From: a virus | IMG/VR virus record: IMGVR_UViG_3300042691_037641 | Span: 1 to 64,000 of that record | Length of the DNA stretch: 64,000 nucleotides | Direction: 5' to 3' (one strand) | Part shown: positions 27,801 to 37,735 of the stretch, in pieces | Numbering within the stretch: the first letter of the stretch is position 1 | How the letters are laid out: each line of letters starts with the position of its first letter | The notes under the pieces: model-generated | The model's input: only the letters and a program-made list of their open reading frames with translations | Told to the model about the DNA's origin: nothing | Databases searched by the model: none | Translations under genes and position numbers: made by a program

Positions 27801-30084
27801 ATTCAAACCAGACCCAACCATCTTCATTCCCTTTCAAAGTACAAAGCCATCTTTTTATTCAAGTTTAGATGTTACAAATCCAAACGGAGCTAATGTTTTA
27901 CCAGGATATTATTCCTCTGTGGTAGTACCGGGAGGTGGAGGGGGAGATAGTACTATTATTGTTGATGATGATAATGATTATACTCGGGAATTATGGTATG
28001 ACACTAATACAAACGGGTTGACAGGACCATTATTACCTAATGATGCCGTATTATATTATGACCCTAGTGCTGGAGTTGCGGACAACAACAGATTTAACAC
28101 GACTAGTAATCTAAGAAATAGAGGTTATTTTAAAGATGAAATAGTTGAGGGGGGCTCTTTATTTGCAATATCTGCAGGGGCTGGAGGTCAAAGATATGAT
28201 GTGAATTTGAGTGTACTTGGCATATACACACCAAGTCCTCTTGGGGCGGCACCTAGTTTCACCGATACTTTTGTAAATTACTTTTTTTCACAAAGATATC
28301 CTGAAACATTAATGGATATAGTTTTAGGTGACGACGAAAGACAAATTGTTATGAGGTCAGATAGATTACCAATGTCTAACACACCTATAGATGGGTTGGT
28401 TGCACCACCAGCACCATCTCTACAATATAGTCTCCCGATGATGAGTAATTTCAGACTCTCACTTTATCCTATGCCGGATGAGGGTTTGAGTATAAATGTT
28501 ACTGCTGGCACGGCAACAATAACTATTGGGGAGGGAAATAATGAAGTAAACCAAGAGGCGTTAAATACTAATCCTGCAATATCAACTGGAGGTATTGCAA
28601 GTACTTATTCGTGTGAAGGTTTGGTACCATTAGAGTGTTATTATGTAAATTCTGACGGTTTTGTTTTTGTGAGACCTCCAGGACATGCATGTTATACCAA
28701 CGGGGGATGGGGTAGTGGACCCGCTTTTCCTTATCAAGATGGACAAAAAATACTAGTCAACGGGTGCTACAAATTGGTTACGGTACCTTTAAAAACCATT
28801 AAAGTTGATTTGTATTTAATGTTTGAGTGGATGTTAAGGATGAAAATAAGTTTTGCCGCCTGTAGAAATGTGTTCGGACATATTTTTACAAATCAATGGA
28901 TAAACGGTACATTATTTGCATTCCCTTTCCAAAATCAAACAAGGTATACAAGTCCAGGGATTGACCCTAATGACCCAACATCGTTAGGTCCAAATCAACC
29001 ATTCACATGTGCTTGTAAGCATGTGATATTTTTAGACCATAAAACTAATAATTTATATTATAGAGTTTCTCCTTATTCCGAGACACAAGGATACATAGGA
29101 AGAAATGCTCGAAATGGGGGGTATAATGGGAATGAGAGAAATTTAAATTTCCCAACTACCATGATGGATTTGGGACCTAGAAATGATTACATGGATGAGT
29201 TATCTTACAGTGATGAATTTCAAGGGTATGTTGCAAATAGATTGAGCACAACTTCATTTCAAGACACAGACGAGTTATTGAACCTATTCATAACATCAAG
29301 AATGGTTAGCGGAAGTATCAAAGATACCATCAAAGATGCTGCCAGATTGGGGTTAGCTAATGACCCGGTAAAAAGATTTTTTTCTAGAAATAATAATAAA
29401 ATTGATGGGGACTACGCTCAAATGGGAGCCATTAATTCTCAAATAGGAGTTGTACCATATGACAGTACAGTTTATGAAGACCCAAATGATATATTCTTCA
29501 ACAGGGCAGACTCCGATTCAAACGTATTTGGAGTTGCATTTTCAGCGGATAGCCAAGTTAGGGATTGGTTGTCACCTAAAAGAACAATAGTTTCTCCTGG
29601 TTCAGACCCTTTATTTGATTGTACATTCGATGAATTCCCAATATTTTCTCAAGAAATACCAATGTATTTGTGGGAAATAAAACCTAATTCGGACGGTAGT
29701 AATGAAGATAGTATTTTCGGAGACCAAAAAAATGATTGGTATACTACAACGTTACCTATTCCGATTGGAGGAGGGTTTACGAATCAGTTCAACCACGTAA
29801 GATATCAAAGTATCGACAGAATTGATGACACAATTCCATTTGGCTCAAGAATGATGATACCAACTGACACAAGTTCTGAAGCAAACTTTAAAGGGTATAT
29901 TTATAATGTTGTAGCCGGAGCTGTGGATTTTTCATATCCAAACAACTCACCGGCAACACAACCAACAGATAGAAAAATAAACAATTCAGCTCCTTTCTAT
30001 TTTTACTTTGGTCTCACAAAAGGGGCGAGTGCATTTGACAGATTTTTGGTAAAATGGGTCAAATCTGATAATAATATATTCTAA
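24811..30084 (+). CDS. Giant baseplate/wedge-associated structural protein with a membrane-like helix
   Basis: A 1757-residue virion protein in the position after gp6. Residues about 45-190 read as a carboxypeptidase-regulatory-like beta sandwich (VVVGRISANNGLGLPNCKVS, then GDFMLFGVPLGSQTIHVDI). Residues about 521-570 are strikingly hydrophobic (FDILYLLFKIIALIAIPI, then LIAVIVIKHIVAKIVCLLAS), followed by a Cys-rich stretch CNEWKNKCENQ and CELCDCATP. The remainder is beta-rich with Gly/Pro/Asn loops. T4 gp7 and gp10 occupy this zone, but I see no convincing match to either; the gpI/gp7-like candidate is the gene at 34733. No stop or frameshift interrupts it. Confidence 0.6.
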   Translation: MPKSYRIRTEVGKDKSIKVQLEQDFESLEILSLKILQSDIYNRVCADYGVVVGRISANNGLGLPNCKVSVFIPLTAQDEENPIISELYPYKTLDDVNDEGYRYNLLPYIKSHGGHTPTGTFFTRKDVLTNPTLIEVYDKYYKFTAKTNDSGDFMLFGVPLGSQTIHVDIDLSDIGEFSLSPQDLIRIGVATENQISGLNFNQSSNLDSLPQLLSFNRVIEVYPLWGQPEVCELGITRTDFDLIKEAGITILPAAIFMGSILSNEDKRAVKKRCKVNRKLGNLCTLTTGPGEILAIRQTIDIDTDGYPILEEYQLEEGGKVIDENGTWLIDVPMNLDFVYTNEFGERTFSNDPKKGVPTRARYRFKVKWEQPATLTAPVKRGTFLVPNIKEWGWNTSSDDPATLDDTDEVGCRAPNPLDYNDSNYKKVLASYAFSLNWKDYGETSGGILTPVGLQMVQEAVDCNDRFYEMKYNKVYTVSQLLTEYRASSGNKKFIAIRDILEDTCESTTNPFPFNDGQFQFDILYLLFKIIALIAIPILIAVIVIKHIVAKIVCLLASILCKKGIKAIIGKRPCNEWKNKCENQVMNLPALTYPDCELCDCATPTTQQFNPATFPGQEDTAQSNIEDGDYTETIEYQNLRYTGLTLNFSGLTTVPQTETANVGPGGQISDLYRSFTFSLPFSEKLNLFSTKAKYFNQVGNLNPGGGANRIKVQFNFDNNPNEYHLDNVVAIVFDPDTGYNLSPGQMFTFTQQFTNSDPNVTAFTSTINQYGTQGITGTPVGSPIVLVPPAGGNPTTVYQSFVTLDYANPDITPGQPQSLSATYQIRTSGDDGRFAKFPIDQEYFQIIYSGTVSEVLTQSNSASASPNSFAHRYLNGGVRVITNKLDVSNIPEIEQQYNNEILTPIECISGFSNYIVTFMVRGVDPNSTRTRCRYDLSALFGYTLASGPTFNAANTVTIDNAKLNIPIQPGIRNVKHNISSSDLTDSYTGNKLFFKSFAFKPDPTIFIPFQSTKPSFYSSLDVTNPNGANVLPGYYSSVVVPGGGGGDSTIIVDDDNDYTRELWYDTNTNGLTGPLLPNDAVLYYDPSAGVADNNRFNTTSNLRNRGYFKDEIVEGGSLFAISAGAGGQRYDVNLSVLGIYTPSPLGAAPSFTDTFVNYFFSQRYPETLMDIVLGDDERQIVMRSDRLPMSNTPIDGLVAPPAPSLQYSLPMMSNFRLSLYPMPDEGLSINVTAGTATITIGEGNNEVNQEALNTNPAISTGGIASTYSCEGLVPLECYYVNSDGFVFVRPPGHACYTNGGWGSGPAFPYQDGQKILVNGCYKLVTVPLKTIKVDLYLMFEWMLRMKISFAACRNVFGHIFTNQWINGTLFAFPFQNQTRYTSPGIDPNDPTSLGPNQPFTCACKHVIFLDHKTNNLYYRVSPYSETQGYIGRNARNGGYNGNERNLNFPTTMMDLGPRNDYMDELSYSDEFQGYVANRLSTTSFQDTDELLNLFITSRMVSGSIKDTIKDAARLGLANDPVKRFFSRNNNKIDGDYAQMGAINSQIGVVPYDSTVYEDPNDIFFNRADSDSNVFGVAFSADSQVRDWLSPKRTIVSPGSDPLFDCTFDEFPIFSQEIPMYLWEIKPNSDGSNEDSIFGDQKNDWYTTTLPIPIGGGFTNQFNHVRYQSIDRIDDTIPFGSRMMIPTDTSSEANFKGYIYNVVAGAVDFSYPNNSPATQPTDRKINNSAPFYFYFGLTKGASAFDRFLVKWVKSDNNIF

Positions 30085-30085
30085 A

Positions 30086-31855
30086 ATGGGAAATATTAAC
30101 GATACTAGAATAATATTGGGGTCATTGAGATATAAATCCGCCCCTGATATTGATGTCGGAATAAAAGTGCCATTTGTACAAACTAGTAAACTTTTAACGG
30201 AATATGATAGAAGTGCGGATATAAGTCTTGAACAGGTATTTGATGATGAAAGACAAAAATCAACACTGTTTAGACCTGTGGCTAAATACAGTATAATATT
30301 TCAAAATTCTTATACAGGATATTCGACATATACACCATTTATTAACAATCTGTATTATTTAAATGCTGAACAGGCGGCGGCTGAAGCTTGTTTAGGAAAT
30401 CCAACTACGTGGATTGGATTACCCCAATACAATGAATTTGATTTTATCCGAAATGATTTCAACCAACCATATTATACTCAAACTCCAGACCAACATTTTA
30501 TTTTTAAACCCAAAGATGTTGCAAAATATAATTGGAGTTTTTGTATGACATATGCCTATGAAAATAATACAACTCAACCTATGAGTGCGACATTTTTGAT
30601 ACCAGGTGTTGCGGGTAATCAAAATATAAGTTGGGTTGTATCTGATGGTATTCCTTTTGTGACCAAGTTGACCACTAATGGAGGTCTAAAAATAATACAA
30701 TTGTGGTCACCTATAAAACATGGAATGTCAGTAGGCGAGTTTGTAAAATTTAAAACCCCGTTTAATTTAGGGGGTATTGATTTTTTTGAAGTTTATTCTT
30801 TAGGTAATGGAACTGTGGGTAGTGATGAATACGCGATTAATATTTTGGACCCAGGATTTACAACAATTTCAACCGGTCTTAAATCGACTTATAAAAGAGT
30901 AATTTTGAGAGAAAATCAAAATGAAACTACCTCTGAATATTACGTTAGAAGACATCGAGTTTTAACACCACCAAATGCTCCGGTGATGGTTAATTGTGGT
31001 TACGAACAGAACATATTCAAAACAAATGCAAAACTTGAAAGAGAACCATTCACACCAAATCAATATGAAAGAATCTCAGTAAAAGAAGGTTCTCAAACAT
31101 ATACTTTATCTTTCAACAGTGACACTGATATAAACAATTTAGTGGACAACCAAGGTAGACCTGTCACTAAATTATTCTATACGACAATTTGGAAAGGTTA
31201 TTTTGGTTGGACTAAAAGCTTAAAGCAGGGGTGGGAATTCAATTTACAACCCGACCCTACTTTACTTACACCTACAACATGGTGGATTGATAGTAACGTT
31301 GCCTCAAATACAAATCTAACAACTAGTTCTTACACAGTACCACCACCATTGGGTACAAGTCCATTAGGGGGACCATTCAATTTTATATACACCAATACAC
31401 CCAATGTCGGGGATATTATTGACGGTGATTTGTGTCAATGGAATGACTATGAACAGACGGAATATGAAGTTGCAACATATTATCATAAAATTAGATTCAA
31501 TAGTTTGATATTCAATACATCCGCCGGTATCGCTAATAACCCATTTGGATACTATTACCAACCACACTTTGGTGTCACTTTGAGAGATTATTCGGATTAT
31601 TTAGAGGAAGCGGAGCCAAAAAATACTGTAGGAATACCTGACTATGCGTATTTTTCTCAGAATAGAAACGTATTTGTTTGGAGAGATTTATATGATTATG
31701 GTTATATAGATAGTACCGGAGTTGGTACTAATTGGCCATTCATGAATGGCAGGCATCACATATATAAAAATATAATATTCAGAATTATACCCGAGGGAAG
31801 TAATTATAGAGAATATAACACAACACAATTTATGTTTATAGATGGCTGCGAATAA
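30086..31855 (+). CDS. Structural protein of the baseplate/fibre module
   Basis: A 589-residue protein that starts two bases after the preceding gene ends and overlaps the next by 14 bases. It is beta-rich with many Tyr, Asn and Pro (for example RHRVLTPPNAPVMVNCGYE, then FYTTIWKGYFGWTKSLKQGW). No enzyme or transmembrane motif. Its place in the operon argues for a baseplate or fibre component; I cannot name the family. Confidence 0.55.
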   Translation: MGNINDTRIILGSLRYKSAPDIDVGIKVPFVQTSKLLTEYDRSADISLEQVFDDERQKSTLFRPVAKYSIIFQNSYTGYSTYTPFINNLYYLNAEQAAAEACLGNPTTWIGLPQYNEFDFIRNDFNQPYYTQTPDQHFIFKPKDVAKYNWSFCMTYAYENNTTQPMSATFLIPGVAGNQNISWVVSDGIPFVTKLTTNGGLKIIQLWSPIKHGMSVGEFVKFKTPFNLGGIDFFEVYSLGNGTVGSDEYAINILDPGFTTISTGLKSTYKRVILRENQNETTSEYYVRRHRVLTPPNAPVMVNCGYEQNIFKTNAKLEREPFTPNQYERISVKEGSQTYTLSFNSDTDINNLVDNQGRPVTKLFYTTIWKGYFGWTKSLKQGWEFNLQPDPTLLTPTTWWIDSNVASNTNLTTSSYTVPPPLGTSPLGGPFNFIYTNTPNVGDIIDGDLCQWNDYEQTEYEVATYYHKIRFNSLIFNTSAGIANNPFGYYYQPHFGVTLRDYSDYLEEAEPKNTVGIPDYAYFSQNRNVFVWRDLYDYGYIDSTGVGTNWPFMNGRHHIYKNIIFRIIPEGSNYREYNTTQFMFIDGCE

Positions 31856-32624
31856 CAAATATCTCTTTACCATACCCGTAGGTACCAAGGCAATTCAATT
31901 ACCAATAGAATTGAAATGGGATAATTATGGACAAAGTGAAAGTATAGAAATTTGGGAAAAAAATGCAATCACTGAAGTAATTGGGTTAGCTAAAGATTTT
32001 GACATATTAAGATTTGGTCATGATGAGTATGGTAGTAATCAACAAAGCGCGATTAATTACAAATTTTATTTTTTCAATGACTTAACATCTACTTGGGATA
32101 ATGATTATCAGGCCGAAGGTTTCACCACTGAAGAAAATTATTATATAAGTGATGGATTTGAAAGGTCCTTTTTCAAGTTAGATTTTTACGATACAACAGA
32201 TACCAACACACAAACAATTTATTTTACGGCAATATTACCAATACAAACAGGAGAAGAGATTTCGGTATCCATAAGCCCATATTTACCAAACGTATTGGTA
32301 GAAAGACCTGAGTTTGTGTTAGACTATACTAAAAATAGAGAAGGGTTTTTCTTATACTGGATGAGAGACAAAAAGTTTTTAAATTTAGATACATTTTATA
32401 TGACTGCTAAATTTTTTGATGCAAAACAAGGAGTTTTTGTAAGAATGATGACAGTTAATCCATCATCATTACCCGACCCAACCTCGTTTGACACTGGTAA
32501 GTATTTTTATAGGAAAGTAGAATTAAATTATAATAATTACACGTACAAAATATTCAATTCAAGTGGAGCAAGAATAGGTATAGGGTCACCCATAAATTGG
32601 TACGAATATATTAATCCATCATAA
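31842..32624 (+). CDS. Structural protein, baseplate/fibre module
   Basis: A 260-residue beta-rich protein with aromatic and acidic strands (YLFTIPVGTKAIQLPIEL, then REGFFLYWMRDKKFLNLDTF). The start lies inside the previous gene and the stop TAA overlaps the next ATG as TAATG, so translation is coupled on both sides. The family is not recognised. Confidence 0.55.
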   Translation: MAANNKYLFTIPVGTKAIQLPIELKWDNYGQSESIEIWEKNAITEVIGLAKDFDILRFGHDEYGSNQQSAINYKFYFFNDLTSTWDNDYQAEGFTTEENYYISDGFERSFFKLDFYDTTDTNTQTIYFTAILPIQTGEEISVSISPYLPNVLVERPEFVLDYTKNREGFFLYWMRDKKFLNLDTFYMTAKFFDAKQGVFVRMMTVNPSSLPDPTSFDTGKYFYRKVELNYNNYTYKIFNSSGARIGIGSPINWYEYINPS

Positions 32625-33772
32625 TGCAGGATAGGATATACAATATTAAAATTTCACCTGAAGTTATTAGTAATAAAATATTTCCTAAAATATTTTATCA
32701 GAGTTATAACTTCCCCAAAGCTCAAAATCCGTGTTGTGACGAACCGATACCCCCTCTAACAGGAGAAACCCCATCAACGGTCTATGTTTATTCATCCATG
32801 ACCGAAATTGTATCTGCCGACAATGGAAATTCAATTTTGAACATCACAATCCCTGTTTTTTTAACTGAAAATACGGTAGATGTCGGATATTACAGTGTAT
32901 TTGACGGTATGGTTACACAGCAAAATACTATGATGAATTTTTTATTTGAATCTAGTATTGCGTTTCCTTATACCTACTCATTTTATAATACCTCAGATAA
33001 ACAATTTAAAAGGTATTTGAAGTTTGCTGATTATAAGATTGATTGGGGAGATGGTACTGTTAGCGAAACTGTAAATTCGACCGCACCAACACCATATGTT
33101 CATACTTACGCCTCTGATGGGGAGTTTGAAATAACCATGTCCGGATTTAGTCCATGGGGATTTAATGTTATAAAGAAAAAAGTTTACACTCCATATACTG
33201 ACATTGTGGCAAGTAACCCAAATGGAGAAGCGTTCTTTATCGCTGCCGGTGGTAATTGGTCGGCAACACCAATTTCGTACAATTATATAACGCAATATGA
33301 TGCTGAATGTGAAACAAATAATCCTTGTTGTGAATTTCAGTCAGTACCATTCCTTATAACAGGTTTTAGTACATCTTCGTTATCTGAAGTTGAATTATAT
33401 GGACCGACTAAATTTAGAATAGACCAAAAAATCACAGGAGCGTCTGGAACTGTTGCGGTATTTAAAGGGGTTGCCGCAAATAATTCATTCACCGCATATA
33501 CCATCAATGATATTGAATATCGTGATTATCCTGATGGTAAAACCACTTTTAGTGTATATTCATCAGGATGTACAGAGTCATTAATTTGTTCGGCAACCAC
33601 TAAAGACGAAGCTCTTCTTAATGTAATAAGTGAGCCTGAAATATTATCTAATGTGTTTATTGAAAGGGGTAAAAATACTGCTTTGGAACAAATACAGAGA
33701 TTGGGTGAAGTGTCAACTTTTGGCGATTTAAGAAACTACGGATATAAATACTTTACGATAAAAACCCAATAA
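32624..33772 (+). CDS. Tail protein with PKD-like domain
   Basis: A 382-residue protein. Residues about 120-185 contain the PKD-like core DYKIDWGDGTVSE, then PYVHTYASDGEFEITMSG, the WGDGT/HTY pattern of this immunoglobulin-like fold that mediates surface contacts. The N-terminus has a Cys pair in NPCCDEPIPPL, and another ETNNPCCEFQ lies near residue 228. The protein starts on a TAATG overlap. Role inferred: fibre or decoration protein. Confidence 0.62.
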   Translation: MQDRIYNIKISPEVISNKIFPKIFYQSYNFPKAQNPCCDEPIPPLTGETPSTVYVYSSMTEIVSADNGNSILNITIPVFLTENTVDVGYYSVFDGMVTQQNTMMNFLFESSIAFPYTYSFYNTSDKQFKRYLKFADYKIDWGDGTVSETVNSTAPTPYVHTYASDGEFEITMSGFSPWGFNVIKKKVYTPYTDIVASNPNGEAFFIAAGGNWSATPISYNYITQYDAECETNNPCCEFQSVPFLITGFSTSSLSEVELYGPTKFRIDQKITGASGTVAVFKGVAANNSFTAYTINDIEYRDYPDGKTTFSVYSSGCTESLICSATTKDEALLNVISEPEILSNVFIERGKNTALEQIQRLGEVSTFGDLRNYGYKYFTIKTQ

Positions 33773-33789
33773 TAAAAACCAACTTTTCA

Positions 33790-33797
33790 TATTTATG
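33790..33797 (+). promoter_or_regulatory. TATTTATG box before the 302-residue structural gene
   Basis: Variant octamer 27 bases before the ATG at 33825, in a 52-base A-rich gap. This spacing would allow a normal leader. No terminator is visible before it. Confidence 0.35.
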
Positions 33798-33824
33798 TAT
33801 AAGGACTAAAAAAAATAAAAAACT

Positions 33825-34733
33825 ATGGCAACAGGAACATATGGTACTATAAGACCGGCAGACGTTAGTCCCGAGGACGTGGAAGTAATTTTAAATTATA
33901 CCCCATCAAGAGATGAGACTGATAATTTTTTACTTACAAAATTAGACTCTGCGGCAGTTTTAAAACCTTATTTTTGTAATGATGATACTGGAGGTAATCC
34001 TGGTATTGAAATTTTGGGGGGTCTTTATAATCTGACTTTACCGGCCGACACGTTTAATAAAATAGGTATCTACACGGTATATTTGAGACCGACACAAATT
34101 AGGGCGACAATACTTGACTGTGGCGTTTTATCCGCACTACCAAACGTTAGAGGGTTAATAATAGATTTGAATTCAGTACCTTCAGATTATAGAAATAAAT
34201 TCGTTGACCAAGGTTTGGTTGGGTTCAGAGTCGAATACTTAAATTCGGATGGTACAAAAATCCCAAATTTCTTCAGAATAATTACGTCATCATTCTTTTG
34301 TGAGCCGGTTATTCAAAATTTAACAAACACATCACAAAAGGCAATTAGGTATCGATACACAGATACAAATACAAATTTAATTTTTTGTACCCTAACACCC
34401 TCATCCTCACCAACTAACAAACCAAACGCTATACCGTATATTGGACAACCAAACCAAAATATAATTGTAACTAATACATTTTTTAATCCGGTCACTTTAG
34501 ATATTGAAATTGCGGAACATGATTTCTCAACTCTTGCAATTGCTTTATTTGGTAATCAAACCAAATCTATCGACGATGGAATTTATACAATGTACGATAC
34601 ATCTAACAACATTTACAAACAATACAACTTATATGAAGTACGTGACCAATTCAATGAGTTGTTATTTGAGGTTAGGGAAGATAGAGGTAATAACATTGAT
34701 TTTAGTAAAAACTTCACAAATATAACATCTTAA
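33825..34733 (+). CDS. Structural protein upstream of the gp7/gpI-like gene
   Basis: A 302-residue protein of beta-rich composition with Pro/Asn-rich loops (TLTPSSSPTNKPNAIPYIGQ). No recognised family. The A-rich leader and TATTTATG precede it, and its last base overlaps the next ATG as TTAATG. Presumably a baseplate or fibre subunit. Confidence 0.55.
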   Translation: MATGTYGTIRPADVSPEDVEVILNYTPSRDETDNFLLTKLDSAAVLKPYFCNDDTGGNPGIEILGGLYNLTLPADTFNKIGIYTVYLRPTQIRATILDCGVLSALPNVRGLIIDLNSVPSDYRNKFVDQGLVGFRVEYLNSDGTKIPNFFRIITSSFFCEPVIQNLTNTSQKAIRYRYTDTNTNLIFCTLTPSSSPTNKPNAIPYIGQPNQNIIVTNTFFNPVTLDIEIAEHDFSTLAIALFGNQTKSIDDGIYTMYDTSNNIYKQYNLYEVRDQFNELLFEVREDRGNNIDFSKNFTNITS

Positions 34734-37700
34734 TGGCGATAAAGAAATTTACTTGTCCTCCCCAAGCTTCAGGTCAGGGTAGTTTTTCTGACAATCTCGT
34801 AGGTTTTCAATTAACCACGGGAGGAGGATTAACGCAAGCGAATTTTGAGTTTTCAACTAATGTTGTAGAAAAAGTTAACAGAACATTTAATACAGGTACG
34901 TTTTCAGACCCAGTTAGTTTAGATGCTTTAGGTATAGGGTCAGTAAACCAATCTAAGTTAATATTTGAGAATAATTTTAAAGTATATCCTAACTTTGATT
35001 TATCCCAAATAACAAACTTTGTTCAGTATGGTTCGATGTCCAAAAGGATGTCGGCATCAATTACCACGATTATAAGTAAGTTCCCAGCTGGTATTGAAGT
35101 TAATAAACTAGGTAAAGATTATAGTGACGGTGTTACCGCATTTAATGTTATATATTACCCAACCGATAATCAAAGTAGTATTGAAATATCGGTTGCTAAA
35201 ATGGCAAATCCATTTGGTGTTGACTTTACAGTAAATGCCACTCGTAACCTACAATTGAAAGAAGTCCAAGTTTCACCACTCAGAAACATGACAGTGGAGT
35301 ATGCGAAGTATTCATTGTATGTTAATGGGGTTGGGTATAACATCAAAAGAATTATTCCTACAGATAGTTTATCAACAGGGGTATTGAAAATATTTGTTGA
35401 GGGTAGACCATTCATAGGTACTTCTGAAATTTTTGATACTTTAATATTGAGACCAAACGACCAAGAAGTATCAAGAGTATTTAACGAGGATTTGGATGAA
35501 GTAGAAAATTTCTTATTGAATAGAAATATAAGTCCCATATATACGGCGGCATTCAAAGTACCATTAGAAAGTGATGATGGTAGATTTTATGTTGCAACAC
35601 AAAATATCACTTGGATGTTAGATGGTAAATGGAATTTGGATATTAGGACGCCGAATTTCACAAACTATATTGAAAAAGTTGGTGAGGCGAGTGAGAATTT
35701 TGATGGGTATTTAACCAATTTGGTAAGTAGATTTTTGGTAACAGGAGCATTCAAAGATTTTGACACCCAAGGACAAAAAGTTGAAAAAATATTACAAATA
35801 TTTGGTAGAAGTTTTGATGACACCAAGAAGTATATTACGGCTTTGGGTTTTATGAATTCCGTAAATTATAATACCGGAAATGATATACCCTCACAGTTAC
35901 TAAAAAATCTTGCTCAGACCTTAGGTTTCAATACTGATATATCCCCAATAACAAATTCAGATTTTCTCAGTTCGGTATTTGGTCAAAAGAATAACGATAA
36001 ATCTAGCTTTGCCGGTGTTTCAGTACAACAAACTCCTGATGAATTAAATTACCAATATTATAGAAACTTATGTTTAAACGCAGCGTTTCTATTCAAGTCA
36101 AAAGGGACACGTAAATCAATTGAGGTCTTAATGAGACTGATTGGGGCACCTGATGCTCTTGTGGATTTTAATGAGTATGTGTATGTCGCCGACCAAAAAA
36201 TTAAGTTGAGTCAATTCAATAAAAAGTTCGCACTAATATCAGGTGGTACTTATTTAGAACAAGGTTCGGTTTTAGACCCCACAGATATTTTCTCTATTTT
36301 TGGAGTTCAATATACAGGATTTACCACCAACTTTATAATAGATGATGTTAATATTGGTATTGGGGCTTACCCAATCGACGGACAAGGGTATCCCATAGCA
36401 CCAGACGATACCGAAAATTACTTCTTTCAAATTGGTAGTGGATGGTTTGAATCAACACCAAAACACAGGTCACCCGCCCAACCTAATCTAACGAATAGTG
36501 TATTCACAGGTGCAAACCCAAACTATCAAACAAGTTTAATACCTTATACATATGGTCAAATTTATTTAGATAGATATAGAAACTTCCCATATATGAACAT
36601 GGGTTTCAAATTAACTCAAATACCTGACAACAATAAGAGTTGGACCAATGATGAAATTGGACTTAGAGAAAATTTAGATGGTAATTTTAATGCAAGATAT
36701 TATGTTGACAATGAAAAACTAGTATTGAACGCAAAGAACATAGACCTATTCATGAACCCTGGTCAAGGGTTGTTATATGATGTATGGTACATGTCAAGAC
36801 AGTTCAATTATCCAATCCCAAATCAGGGTCTTGCTTGGGTTCAACCAACAAGATGCAATCCTGAACCATACTCAATGTACCCAAGTAGAGATGGGGTCGA
36901 TTGGACGGTTATCAATCCACAACCAAGACAGAAAACATTTTTTGAGTTTGCTCAAACATTTTGGCAAAATACAATCAATGTTAGAAACAGACAATACTTC
37001 GGAGCTTACCCAACACTAGAATCAATCTATTGGAGATATCTTGAGTCACAGAAAAACGCCGGTATTGAAAACAACAACTTCAACTACCAAAGTATGATGG
37101 AATATGTTCAAGGAATGGGGGATTATTGGATACGTCTTGTTGAACAAATGATACCGGCAACCACCTTATGGAATACAGGTATTAAATATGAAAATTCAAT
37201 TTTTCATAGACAAAAATATGTTTGGAGAAGACAAGCTGGTTGTCAATTAGTTGCGGTACCTTGTAAACCTTGCAGGGTTACTGATAACATATATAGTGAT
37301 GATTGTCCTGTTCAGACTGCGAATTGTTCATTATTCCCTTGGAATTCTACGTCAACTATACAAAGTTTTGATGCTATATTAGGTAATCTTGTAAATAAGT
37401 ATTTAGAGCAAAATAATTTAACTTTTGGGCAATGTGTTTCGGATAGTATTAATTCAGCATGGTTTGTTGATATAAGATTACAAGGAATACAAATTATACA
37501 ATATCCGTTTTTTAATGGTGTAGGGTATAATTCTTCAGGATTGAGTTACCCTAGTAATTCACAATGGTATGATGGTATAAATGAAGCCCTCATGTCTTTA
37601 TCTAATTTTGGTTATAGTTACTATTTAACAGAAGATAATACCGTTGTTATAATCAATAACGTGTGTTCTTTGAATAGTAGTGGTATCATATTCGAAATAA

Positions 37701-37735
37701 ATGTTGGAATAGATTTTACAATAAGTTGTAGTTAA
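34733..37735 (+). CDS. Baseplate wedge protein, gpI / T4 gp7-like
   Basis: A 1000-residue protein. Residues about 345-485 fit the P2 gpI / TssG / T4 gp7 core: VEKILQIFGRSFDDTKKYIT, then NTGNDIPSQLLKNLAQTLG and CLNAAFLFKSKGTRKSIEVL and MRLIGAPDALVDFNEYVY. The GTRKSIE and G-A-P pattern recurs in gpI-type tail proteins. The N-terminal 340 residues are a beta-rich part, and the C-terminal part from about 490 is an added region with Cys-rich CKPCRVTDNIYSDDCP. Together with gp6 (22898) and gp25 it would complete the wedge. The assignment is from motif recall and is moderate. Confidence 0.6.
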   Translation: MAIKKFTCPPQASGQGSFSDNLVGFQLTTGGGLTQANFEFSTNVVEKVNRTFNTGTFSDPVSLDALGIGSVNQSKLIFENNFKVYPNFDLSQITNFVQYGSMSKRMSASITTIISKFPAGIEVNKLGKDYSDGVTAFNVIYYPTDNQSSIEISVAKMANPFGVDFTVNATRNLQLKEVQVSPLRNMTVEYAKYSLYVNGVGYNIKRIIPTDSLSTGVLKIFVEGRPFIGTSEIFDTLILRPNDQEVSRVFNEDLDEVENFLLNRNISPIYTAAFKVPLESDDGRFYVATQNITWMLDGKWNLDIRTPNFTNYIEKVGEASENFDGYLTNLVSRFLVTGAFKDFDTQGQKVEKILQIFGRSFDDTKKYITALGFMNSVNYNTGNDIPSQLLKNLAQTLGFNTDISPITNSDFLSSVFGQKNNDKSSFAGVSVQQTPDELNYQYYRNLCLNAAFLFKSKGTRKSIEVLMRLIGAPDALVDFNEYVYVADQKIKLSQFNKKFALISGGTYLEQGSVLDPTDIFSIFGVQYTGFTTNFIIDDVNIGIGAYPIDGQGYPIAPDDTENYFFQIGSGWFESTPKHRSPAQPNLTNSVFTGANPNYQTSLIPYTYGQIYLDRYRNFPYMNMGFKLTQIPDNNKSWTNDEIGLRENLDGNFNARYYVDNEKLVLNAKNIDLFMNPGQGLLYDVWYMSRQFNYPIPNQGLAWVQPTRCNPEPYSMYPSRDGVDWTVINPQPRQKTFFEFAQTFWQNTINVRNRQYFGAYPTLESIYWRYLESQKNAGIENNNFNYQSMMEYVQGMGDYWIRLVEQMIPATTLWNTGIKYENSIFHRQKYVWRRQAGCQLVAVPCKPCRVTDNIYSDDCPVQTANCSLFPWNSTSTIQSFDAILGNLVNKYLEQNNLTFGQCVSDSINSAWFVDIRLQGIQIIQYPFFNGVGYNSSGLSYPSNSQWYDGINEALMSLSNFGYSYYLTEDNTVVIINNVCSLNSSGIIFEINVGIDFTISCS

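Noticed and set aside
24811-30084. Assignment of the 1757-residue protein as T4 gp7 or gp10
   Set aside because: Position fits but no sequence motif does; the gpI/gp7-like core lies in the gene at 34733 instead.
35170-35556. Minus-strand frame of 128 residues inside the gpI/gp7-like gene
   Set aside because: No motif, no gap upstream, lies wholly inside a good gene.
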